This document shows positions 16,162 to 24,041 of a stretch of DNA of 64,000 nt, piece after piece (the first letter of the stretch is position 1; every line of letters begins with the position of its first letter). The notes under the pieces were generated by a model. The model was not told where the DNA came from. It saw only the letters and a list, made by a program, of their open reading frames with translations, and did no database searches. Position numbers and translations under genes: made by a program. The stretch lies in the NCBI RefSeq assembly GCF_009789235.1, contig NZ_WSTB01000015.1:1-64000 (forward strand), written 5' to 3'. The stretch comes from Flavobacterium hydrocarbonoxydans. Its GTDB lineage: Bacteria; Bacteroidota; Bacteroidia; Flavobacteriales; Flavobacteriaceae.

Positions 16162-18114
16162 TTAAAATTTCCAGATTCCATACACCTGAATATAATTGAA
16201 ATTTTGCTCGAAGTTCATCACATATCGCGCACCAAGACTTGGTCCAATTCGGGCAAAACCAGCGGTTAAATCAAACAACAGTCCTGCTTTATAACCCGTA
16301 AAAGAGTTTTTAACTGAGGTGGAAGCACTTCTGGTATTAATCAAAAACCGGTCATCGGGACCTTCAAAAGTTTCAATTTTCAGGCTTTGAATTTTCTCTT
16401 CAGAAACATTTACATTGGCCTGAATACCCGCTCCGATTCCGATATAATTATTAATGTTATAACGGATCAGAATTGGAATTTCCCAATTGATATTTTTAAA
16501 TTCTGTAGTAGTTGTCGTTCGTTGTAATTGTTTTACTCCGTCCTGATTTCCACCTGTATTATCGGTTACGGCTATGTCGCTTTCGTATGTATTGAGTCCA
16601 TTGACCCACTCTACCTGCCAGTAAAACCGATAGGATTTAAACGGAGAAAGCGTTGCGCCCACAAAATAACTGGTCGATTTTTCTAAATCGGGATAGAAAT
16701 TATAACCTGCTTTGGCACCAATAGAAATACCGGGTAAAAATCGGGTTGTCGCATAATTGGTGATAATCGGTTCATTTTTATCGAAGATGATTGCCGTTCT
16801 GCTTTTGGTTTTTACTTTATGAAAGTCTTCACTGAATTTCATAGAATAACGAACAAAACCTTGTGTGCTGTCTTTTTCTTTTACATTTTTCTGATTACTT
16901 CCCGGCAGATAAATATTTTTGAAAGTAAAGAAAATTTGTTTTTGCTTGATAATCGTGTCCAGACAGCTTGTTGTAGGCACCTCATCTTTTGGACAAATAG
17001 GACATTCCGGATACATTCCTTCTATCTGAAATGTTTTCTTGTCAAACATATCGGGAATATCAGTTTCCAGACGAATCGTTCTTGCCGGTCCTTCGCCATC
17101 GTTTTGGAAACGGGTTTTAAATTTCACTCTTTTAAACCGAACCAGTCTGTAGTTGATTAAACTTCCGGTAGAACTCATTTTATTTGGGTCGTGAGAGGTC
17201 ACGATTTCCATCTCAAGGTTTTTAATTTTATGATTTTTAAAACTTCTGTTGGGCACAAAAATCCCACGCATCGTAACTGTTGCGCTGGTATCTTTTATCA
17301 TTTCAGGGGTAGTTTTGAAAGTATAAAAAATATTGCGTGTTTCGGAAGGATTCGCTTCGTCAAATTCCACAATCGAAACATTATTATAGATTTTATGGGC
17401 TTCGGCAAGTGACGCTTCTAAATCTTCTTCGGTAGTGGTGTTTTTATATTTTTTGGTTTTAAAAGTGTTTTCGGCTGTAGCCAAATAGGTCTTCGAATCG
17501 TCCAGATCGTTTACGGCTGCGATCGTGTTTTCCTGAACTTCTCTTTCGCCGGCATAGGTCCTGAAATCGAGTAATTCAAAATTATTGTTTTTGAATTCTT
17601 TCTCATTATAGAAGAGATATATTTTTCCGTTGGCTACATAATTTTCCAGATTTTGATAACTCAGCACGACTACCATTTCCTGATCCGGAATGGGGTCACA
17701 GTTTTTCAGAATTGCAAATCCGTTTTGATCTGCAATCGAGGCAATATCCTGAGACGGATCATTTTCTATTTCGTTTACCGCCACTTTTTTGGGCCGTGTT
17801 GCCGGAGGTTTTCCGTTATCATAATTATTGGTTACAGCAAGGCGGGCTGTATAGGTTCCCTTTTTTTTGTACACATGTTTGGGTTCTGCCTGTTTGCTGT
17901 AATGACCATCTCCTAATTCCCAGAGATACGAATAGCTTGGTTTGGGTGCACCTGCAATAGGTATTAATGGCGGCGTTTCTGGTTTGAAAGTTACCGCATT
18001 TCCTTTTTGACTGTACGTAATATTGGCTCTTCGGGTTATGGTATCTTTTACTTTGGCTTGCGAAAACACCATTGCTGATGAAAGGCAAATAAAGCAGTAC
18101 AATAGTTTTTTCAT
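16162..18114 (-). CDS. Secreted PKD-domain protein with C-terminal outer-membrane barrel region
   Basis: The 650-aa product begins MKKLLYCFICLSSAMVFSQA, a signal peptide. A PKD-like domain follows (about 40-110: SYLWELGDGHYSKQAEPKHVYKKKGTY split by type). A long middle region of unknown fold contains a CPICPKDE motif and the last 200 residues have alternating beta strands (GISIGAKAGYNFYPDLE, FVGATLSPFKSYRFYWQVEW) ending in a Phe (GIWKF), as in outer-membrane barrels. It is encoded just upstream of the CHAT gene. Surface or outer-membrane location is inferred. Confidence 0.7.
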   Translation of the reverse strand: MKKLLYCFICLSSAMVFSQAKVKDTITRRANITYSQKGNAVTFKPETPPLIPIAGAPKPSYSYLWELGDGHYSKQAEPKHVYKKKGTYTARLAVTNNYDNGKPPATRPKKVAVNEIENDPSQDIASIADQNGFAILKNCDPIPDQEMVVVLSYQNLENYVANGKIYLFYNEKEFKNNNFELLDFRTYAGEREVQENTIAAVNDLDDSKTYLATAENTFKTKKYKNTTTEEDLEASLAEAHKIYNNVSIVEFDEANPSETRNIFYTFKTTPEMIKDTSATVTMRGIFVPNRSFKNHKIKNLEMEIVTSHDPNKMSSTGSLINYRLVRFKRVKFKTRFQNDGEGPARTIRLETDIPDMFDKKTFQIEGMYPECPICPKDEVPTTSCLDTIIKQKQIFFTFKNIYLPGSNQKNVKEKDSTQGFVRYSMKFSEDFHKVKTKSRTAIIFDKNEPIITNYATTRFLPGISIGAKAGYNFYPDLEKSTSYFVGATLSPFKSYRFYWQVEWVNGLNTYESDIAVTDNTGGNQDGVKQLQRTTTTTEFKNINWEIPILIRYNINNYIGIGAGIQANVNVSEEKIQSLKIETFEGPDDRFLINTRSASTSVKNSFTGYKAGLLFDLTAGFARIGPSLGARYVMNFEQNFNYIQVYGIWKF

Positions 18115-18129
18115 AGTCGAGGAGTTTTT

Positions 18130-18206
18130 TAGCCCTGATGGAAGCGGCATCCTTTTTCTGGCTTCTTTAGCCAGGAAAAGATATAGCGGACAGCAGGATT
18201 AGCTTC
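18130..18206 (-). repeat. Structured intergenic repeat, family 1, copy 2
   Basis: Read on the minus strand it contains CTGTCCGCTATATCTTTTCC, then the stem TGGCT/AGCCA, then AAAAGGATGCCGCTTCCATC and AGGGCTA. The layout matches the copies at 9878, 40927 and 61719 with a different stem sequence. Confidence 0.75.
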
Positions 18207-18298
18207 TGAAATTCATAAAACCGAATCTCAAATTGTTTTTAAATGTAAAAAAAAGTGATGAGCAAATCACCACTTTTTCCTGAAAAGTATTTTGTAAG

Positions 18299-19276
18299 TT
18301 ACTGAATAGCATTGATTGCGGCTACTAACTGCGCCTCTGTGCCTATCGTAGTTTCGGCCAAAGTAAACGTATAGGTTTGATTGGCAGCAATGGTAACGGC
18401 TTTGATTGCATAACGCCACTGACCACTTTCTTCGGTCGCAAAAATGATGTGACATGCTAAACCAACCGGAATTTGACCGTAATGTTCGCTAAAAAGACCT
18501 TCGGCTGTATAAGTGTCTAATTTTGCCAATGCGTTTTGACCTTCGCCATCGTAAGACAAATAAATGGCGCAATTGTCGTTGTCATAACCCTCAGGAGCGT
18601 CAACTAAAATGGTTGTTTTAGGTCTTGGATCGCTATAGAATTTATCTACATTTGTCCATCCAAAGTTTCCAAAGGTTACATAATAATTGGTTCCTTCGCC
18701 TTGTACACCACCTTTTCCGCCATCGCCTCCATCTTTAACCTCTCTCCAAACCAGATCGTCTTTTTCGTCGATATTTCCAAACCATAAAGTCATGTCGTTG
18801 TCAACTCCTCCAGTAAGATTTGCAGGTACTAAAAGATTAATGTTGCAGGAAGTGACTAAGTCTTGTCCGTTTTGAGTCGCTCTGATAAAAAACTCTCCTC
18901 CTGAAATTAATAAATTTTTCTTTCCGTCAGCCATTAAACCCATTGTTGGTTTATTGGTTACCAGCATATCGCCTTTGTCAAAAAGCTCTACGTATTCGAT
19001 ATCTACCGTTCCTGTAACCGCATTTCCGGCTTTAGTAAGGCAATCGCCGTTGATGTTGATTTTTACTCCTTTAGCAGAAGTTAGCGTGATAACTCCAGTT
19101 CCGGCAGTAAGTGTAAATTTTTGTGTTTTGTTTTCCAGAGCAGCTTCTCTGATGTTCGTAAAGGCAGCTTTTGATGGCGGCATAATTACAGGATCATCTC
19201 CGTCTGAAATGTCGCAACTTACAAATGAGGTTATAGCTAAGAATAATAGTCCGATTTTTTTAAAATTTGTGTTCAT
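18299..19276 (-). CDS. Putative lipoprotein of unknown function
   Basis: The 325-aa product has a lipoprotein signal peptide with SFVSC (Cys21) followed by an acidic DISDGDD stretch, typical of surface-exposed Flavobacterial lipoproteins. The mature part is rich in beta strands (TLTAGTGVITLTSAKGVKI). I do not recognise a catalytic motif. It is in the same orientation as the PKD and CHAT genes and may be co-transcribed. Confidence 0.7.
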   Translation of the reverse strand: MNTNFKKIGLLFLAITSFVSCDISDGDDPVIMPPSKAAFTNIREAALENKTQKFTLTAGTGVITLTSAKGVKININGDCLTKAGNAVTGTVDIEYVELFDKGDMLVTNKPTMGLMADGKKNLLISGGEFFIRATQNGQDLVTSCNINLLVPANLTGGVDNDMTLWFGNIDEKDDLVWREVKDGGDGGKGGVQGEGTNYYVTFGNFGWTNVDKFYSDPRPKTTILVDAPEGYDNDNCAIYLSYDGEGQNALAKLDTYTAEGLFSEHYGQIPVGLACHIIFATEESGQWRYAIKAVTIAANQTYTFTLAETTIGTEAQLVAAINAIQ

Positions 19277-19359
19277 GATTTCTAGTTTTAAATAGTTATA
19301 TAGTAATAGATGTTTTTCCTTTTGTAATTGTTACCCCTCTTTTTATTTTTTTTTTGAAT

Positions 19360-19659
19360 TTATTCTGAAAGGCATTTTTCTTCAAAAATATTTCCGTCTT
19401 CATCTACCGCGACCAGAATATTTTTCTTCTTATTTAATGTAATGATCCAATAAATCCACACTACTGACCAAAGTCCGATTGTGATAAAAGTCAAAAACAA
19501 ATGAAATGCATGATCGATCTGTTTTTTTTCTTTTCTCAAAACCACATACGGTAATTTGTCATTGCGTTCGATGATAACAAATCCGTTGTTGATTTTAGTA
19601 GAAAGTGTTTTCTGGAATTTGGCAAACTCTTTTTCGGTTGTAAATTGGTATGTTTCCAT
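19360..19659 (-). CDS. Small membrane protein of unknown function
   Basis: The 99-aa product has a charged N-terminal half (METYQFTTEKEFAKFQKTLS) and a transmembrane hairpin or single long segment (HAFHLFLTFITIGLWSVVWI), then an acidic tail. It is the first minus-strand gene beside the divergent ECF sigma gene. No family is recognised. Confidence 0.65.
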   Translation of the reverse strand: METYQFTTEKEFAKFQKTLSTKINNGFVIIERNDKLPYVVLRKEKKQIDHAFHLFLTFITIGLWSVVWIYWIITLNKKKNILVAVDEDGNIFEEKCLSE

Positions 19660-19783
19660 TTTGGCTGTTTTTTGATTTTTAAACCCTTTGTTTACTCATA
19701 TCAATTTGTTGTTTGGATTGTTACCCCATTTGCAGTAATTTTTTTTCGAATTCTTTTTTTTACATTAGCTGATAATTTTCAAT

Positions 19784-20365
19784 ATGGAAAAAAGAACATC
19801 TCATCCCGATCAAATGTATATTGAAGGACTGGCGAATAATAATTCGGCAATCATTCAGTCTATTTATAAGAAGTTTGTTCCGAAGGTGGTTGCTTATATA
19901 AGGAACAACTCAGGCGATGAAGATCAGGCGCAGGATGTTGTTCAGGAAATTATGATTTTACTTTTTAATCAGGCCAAGGCGGGGACTTTGAATCTGACTT
20001 GTCCTTTTGATGCTTATTTCTTTTTATTGTGTAAACGAAAATGGCTCAACGAATTGAAAAAAACTTCGAACAAAGGGGTAACAATCAACGAAGATTTAGC
20101 ATCTATGAGTGAATCTACTCAGGAAATGATTTTACAAACCGAAGCTTTCGACGAAAAACAACAGCTTTTTGATACCATGTTTCAAAAGTTAGGCGACAAA
20201 TGCAAAGAAGTATTGCAATGGAGTTTTACCCTGAAAACAATGGAAGAAGTGGCTGAAAAACTGCAGGTAACCTATGGTTATGTCCGTAAAAAGAAATCGT
20301 TGTGCGTAGGGCAGTTAACACAGTGGATTCAGGAAGCCCAAATCTATAAATCGTTAAAAAAGTAA
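19784..20365 (+). CDS. ECF-type RNA polymerase sigma factor
   Basis: The 193-aa product has sigma region 2 (IYKKFVPKVVAYIRNNSGDEDQAQDVVQEI split over residues 27-60) and region 4 (VLQWSFTLKTMEEVAEKLQV). It fits the ECF family in size. It is followed after 6 nt by a membrane protein that could be its anti-sigma factor, and diverges from the lipoprotein/PKD/CHAT genes. Those are plausible targets. Confidence 0.88.
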   Translation: MEKRTSHPDQMYIEGLANNNSAIIQSIYKKFVPKVVAYIRNNSGDEDQAQDVVQEIMILLFNQAKAGTLNLTCPFDAYFFLLCKRKWLNELKKTSNKGVTINEDLASMSESTQEMILQTEAFDEKQQLFDTMFQKLGDKCKEVLQWSFTLKTMEEVAEKLQVTYGYVRKKKSLCVGQLTQWIQEAQIYKSLKK

Positions 20366-20371
20366 CCCGCC

Positions 20372-21097
20372 ATGAACGAAGAAAATTACATCTTATTTGA
20401 TTTATACCTTCAGAATGAAATGTCTGTTGAAGAAAAAAATGCTTTTGAAAGCCAATTGGCTCAGGATGATTCATTGGCTTCTGCCTTTGAAACATTCAAA
20501 GAAATGCAGCTTCAGCTAACCAATAAATTTGGAATTACGGAAGAACGCGAAGCTTTTAAAGCCAATCTTAAAACTATTTCGGAAGCCCATTTTAAATCTT
20601 CAAAACCAAAAGTAATCCAATTGAAACCCTGGTATTATGCTGTTGCCGCTTCGGTTGCAGTTTTGATTGGAGTTTTCTTTGTGAATCAAAATTCTAATCC
20701 ACGTTTTGAAGATTTCAATCAGCCCGAGCAAGCTTATTTTACAGAAAGAGGTACTACTGAAGCAGCTTTAAAACAGGCTGAAATTGCCTTTAACGACAAG
20801 CAATACAAGCAGGCAATTTCGCTTTTTGAAACTATTTTAAAAGAAAACAAAACGGCTGAAATTCAATATTTTTATGGCATTTCATTACTTCAGGAAAATC
20901 AGTTTCAGAAATCAGAAACGGTTTTTAATGAGTTAAAATCCGGAACTTCTGTTTACAAAAACAAAGCCATCTGGCAACTGGCTTTATCCAAATTAAAACA
21001 GAAAGACTACAAAGCCACCAAAGAAATCTTGCTGACAATTCCTGCTGATTATGAAAATACCGAACAGGTTCAGAAACTTCTCAGCGAATTAGATTAG
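20372..21097 (+). CDS. Membrane TPR protein, putative anti-sigma partner
   Basis: The 241-aa product has a cytoplasmic N-terminal region with DLYLQNEMSVEEKNAFESQL, which resembles the zinc-less anti-sigma N-terminus of Bacteroidota, one transmembrane segment (87-104) and periplasmic TPR repeats (about 128-235). Its position 6 nt after the sigma gene supports an anti-sigma role; the sequence alone does not prove it. Confidence 0.75.
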   Translation: MNEENYILFDLYLQNEMSVEEKNAFESQLAQDDSLASAFETFKEMQLQLTNKFGITEEREAFKANLKTISEAHFKSSKPKVIQLKPWYYAVAASVAVLIGVFFVNQNSNPRFEDFNQPEQAYFTERGTTEAALKQAEIAFNDKQYKQAISLFETILKENKTAEIQYFYGISLLQENQFQKSETVFNELKSGTSVYKNKAIWQLALSKLKQKDYKATKEILLTIPADYENTEQVQKLLSELD

Positions 21098-21255
21098 TTA
21101 TTTTAAAGTATTGAAAGTCAAAATCGTGAAAGGTAATGTATAAACATTGTCGCTTTTTTCTCAAAAAATTAACTTTTTTAAGAATTAAGTCCTAAATTCG
21201 GATTCGTTTTTAAATGAAACTAGTCCCAAAACCTTTTATAAATTAACCTTAATAC

Positions 21256-21603
21256 ATGAGGAAAATTACTTTATTGTTGCTTCTTGTCCTGCTTTCGCAA
21301 AATACATCCGCAAAAAACAATCTTACCGAAACTCAAAAACTAGCGGCAACCTGCAAAGTTTGGGGTTTCTTAAAATATTATCACCCAAAAGTAGCCAATG
21401 GAGAGTTTAATTGGGATAATCAGCTTTTAGAGAAATTACCACAAATAGAAAAAGCACAAACCAAAGAAGAGTTTTCATTAATCCTTGAAAACTGGATTGA
21501 TGATCTTGGTCCGATAAAAGAAATTGCCCCGATTCCTGTTGCAAAAGAGGTTGAATATTTCGATAAAAACTTCGATTTAAGCTGGTTCGCTAATTCTAAT
21601 TGA
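21256..21603 (+). pseudogene. Truncated S41-family peptidase remnant
   Basis: The 115 residues have a signal peptide (ending NTSA) and a conserved N-terminal segment (KLAATCKVWGFLKYYHPKVA) of Flavobacterial S41 peptidases, which are normally around 700 aa. The frame stops at FDLSWFANSN and neither the PDZ nor the tail-specific protease catalytic domain follows in any frame. It is likely a remnant after deletion. Confidence 0.7.
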
Positions 21604-21631
21604 GGCTATTCAATAATAATCGAAAGTTTAT

Positions 21632-21690
21632 TAAAAAAAAATCCCGTCCTGAAACTAATACTGAAACGTATTTTCTCAGGACGGGATTAT
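21632..21690. terminator. Bidirectional intrinsic terminator
   Basis: AATCCCGTCCTGA pairs perfectly with TCAGGACGGGATT. It lies between the convergent S41 remnant and the gene at 21706, and on the minus strand a T-run follows. Confidence 0.8.
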
Positions 21691-21705
21691 CAAATAGAAA
21701 AATCG

Positions 21706-22572
21706 CTATTCGTAAATAAACGTTTTTTCGGTTTTTACAATTCCGTTTGCTTCAATCTGTGAGCAGGATATTGGAAAATTTAATTTATTGTATTTGTATT
21801 TTCTCATCTCTCCAATTAAGGTAGTCGATGACGGTACATAATTCATTTCGTTGTTGTACGAAATCGCTTCAAAACTAAATTCGTCTTCATGATAAGAAAT
21901 CATTGGAACAATAATTTTATAATTATCACCAAATAAGCTTTGCACAATCAGACTTTCAACTGATTTTTTATCATCAAAAGTGTAGGTTTTACTTATTTTA
22001 TCTCCTACTAAACCTTTATGTTTTATAACGTTATCATTTACGTAAACATATTCGATTTTGCCAATAATCTGTTTGTTTCTATCACGCAAAGTACGTCTCG
22101 AAATCACTCCGTTTTCGACAATATATTCAACATTTTCTAAAGGATTTTGATGATTATTACTTTTTTTAGTCAGGGCTTTAATTCTCGCACCTTCGTAACT
22201 AAAGGTTACGGTTTTAGTTACATACTCCGTTCCTTCCTGGTATTTTTTTATAAACTTGGTAATATTATTATCTGCGTCATACACATAGTTTACCACTTCT
22301 TTCCAGTCACTTCCAGTTTTTTCTTTTACAGTCATGTCTAAAAGTCCTTTTGGATTATAAAAGAATTTCTGAATGATATCTGAAGTCTGAATCGATTCGA
22401 TCCTTCCTTCTTTAAATAATACTGTTTTGTTTACAATTTCGCCATCTTTTAAATTTTGATAATTGGTTTTAATAACATTGATTTGTTTTAATCGAATAGG
22501 TTTGTCCTGATCCTGACTATTGGCTAAAAAGGGAAGTACCATTAATAAAATGGTGATAACGTAGGTTTTCAT
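21706..22572 (-). CDS. Secreted protein with YD-repeat-like beta structure
   Basis: The 288-aa product begins MKTYVITILLMVLPFLANSQ, a signal peptide. The mature part has alternating strands such as FYNPKGLLDMTVKEKTG and YVYDADNNITKFIKKYQEG, which resemble RHS/YD-type or DUF4595-like repeats. No catalytic motif was recognised. It is a single gene; its terminator is at 21632. Confidence 0.65.
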   Translation of the reverse strand: MKTYVITILLMVLPFLANSQDQDKPIRLKQINVIKTNYQNLKDGEIVNKTVLFKEGRIESIQTSDIIQKFFYNPKGLLDMTVKEKTGSDWKEVVNYVYDADNNITKFIKKYQEGTEYVTKTVTFSYEGARIKALTKKSNNHQNPLENVEYIVENGVISRRTLRDRNKQIIGKIEYVYVNDNVIKHKGLVGDKISKTYTFDDKKSVESLIVQSLFGDNYKIIVPMISYHEDEFSFEAISYNNEMNYVPSSTTLIGEMRKYKYNKLNFPISCSQIEANGIVKTEKTFIYE

Positions 22573-22671
22573 AAAGTACTTGTATTGATTTGGGAAGACC
22601 AAAATACAACTTTAAAAGAAATTTTAAAAATATCGTATGCAAAAAATACAAAAAAAATGGCTTGCCTACCT

Positions 22672-24021
22672 TTACTTCTCCCCATAAACCTGAACATCAT
22701 CTAGCTGAAAAGCCCCGTCTAATGCCAGATTCTTTCCGGAACCGGTATATTTAAAAGCAATTCTAATGTTTCCTGTATATTTTGACAAATCAATCGCGCC
22801 ACTGCCAACAAACACGTTCCAGGCTGTTGACTGATTAGGGAAATTAGCTTTTAGTGTTTCCCAGGTAGCTTTATCAATATTCAATCCGTCAAAATCGGCT
22901 GAAACCAAAACTTCTAAAGAGTTTAATGGTGAGTCAACATCCAAATGATGCTGAGATGATCTAAAAGTCAGAATTTCATTTTTATATTCATCCATATTGA
23001 TTTCCGGAGAAATCAGCCAGCCTACATTGGATACCACTTTTGTGCCGGAAATAGCATATTCAGCATATCCGTTTCCTGAAGCAACAACGCCTTTCCAAAA
23101 CAATTTTCCTTTTTCCACAATATTTGCCCAACCCGGTAAACTTAAAATTGAATTATTAGTGGCCGTTTGAAAATCTTCTGAAAAGAACGGAATCGATCTA
23201 CTTCCTTTCATATCAACATCTCTTTCGTATCTTGCCACCAACTGATAATCTGAACCAAACTTGGTCAAAACTCCTCGAATATTTCCGTTTCCTTCAGGTA
23301 CAAAACTAGTTGCAAAGTCAGCAAAACTGCTGGTTCTGAAAATGATTTGATTTCCAGTTTTATCCCGTAAATTCCAGTTGGTCGCGCCTCCAACATTGTT
23401 TGTTTCTTCAAAATAATGTCGGCCCATAGCGGCTTCTGTAAACTGAACATCTTTTAGTTCTACCAAAGTATTTAATTTGCTGTCATCTAAAGCTTCTTCT
23501 ATCGAAATTTGTTTCAACAATTGCTTTTCATCGACCATTGTACAAGAAGCATTCAGCACATTTTTATAATCGTTTTGAGGAATTCTTCCTATAGAAGCAC
23601 TTCCTGTCCCGCTTTCGTATAAACTCCCCACTCTCATTCCGCCAAAAGACAAATCCGTAAATTGATTTTTTAGTTTGATATAAACTTTGTTCCCAACGCG
23701 ATAGTCGATATAGGTATTCGAAGCATCTACAGAAATGCTAAAGCCAACTGCAGGCATTGTTTCTGTTGGAATTGTCTGCATCGAAATGGTTTTAAAAAAA
23801 TTCCCACCTTCGTCGCTTGAAACCACATAGGCTTCGATAATATCATCGTACAAATATTTGGTAGCGGTTGTGCTGGCTGTTTCTTTAATTTTTTCAACCG
23901 TTTGATTGGGTCTGAAATTGGCAGCTGAGCATTCTAATTTTGGCATTTCGACTTCTTCATTACAACTGTAAAAAAACAAAATAATGAATACAGGAAACAA
24001 TTTAGCGTATTTATTTTTCAT
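22672..24021 (-). CDS. DUF5689 lipoprotein, partner of a TonB receptor
   Basis: The 449-aa product has a lipoprotein signal ending FFYSC, a DUF5689 domain in the first half (YLYDDIIEAYVVSSDEGGNF) and a C-terminal carbohydrate-binding-like or choice-of-anchor domain (GWANIVEKGKLFWKGVVASG). It is encoded 20 nt downstream of the TonB-dependent receptor, as often seen in Flavobacteria. A surface partner of that receptor is likely; the substrate is unknown. Confidence 0.85.
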   Translation of the reverse strand: MKNKYAKLFPVFIILFFYSCNEEVEMPKLECSAANFRPNQTVEKIKETASTTATKYLYDDIIEAYVVSSDEGGNFFKTISMQTIPTETMPAVGFSISVDASNTYIDYRVGNKVYIKLKNQFTDLSFGGMRVGSLYESGTGSASIGRIPQNDYKNVLNASCTMVDEKQLLKQISIEEALDDSKLNTLVELKDVQFTEAAMGRHYFEETNNVGGATNWNLRDKTGNQIIFRTSSFADFATSFVPEGNGNIRGVLTKFGSDYQLVARYERDVDMKGSRSIPFFSEDFQTATNNSILSLPGWANIVEKGKLFWKGVVASGNGYAEYAISGTKVVSNVGWLISPEINMDEYKNEILTFRSSQHHLDVDSPLNSLEVLVSADFDGLNIDKATWETLKANFPNQSTAWNVFVGSGAIDLSKYTGNIRIAFKYTGSGKNLALDGAFQLDDVQVYGEK

Positions 24022-24041
24022 GGTTACTAATTTTTTAAAAT

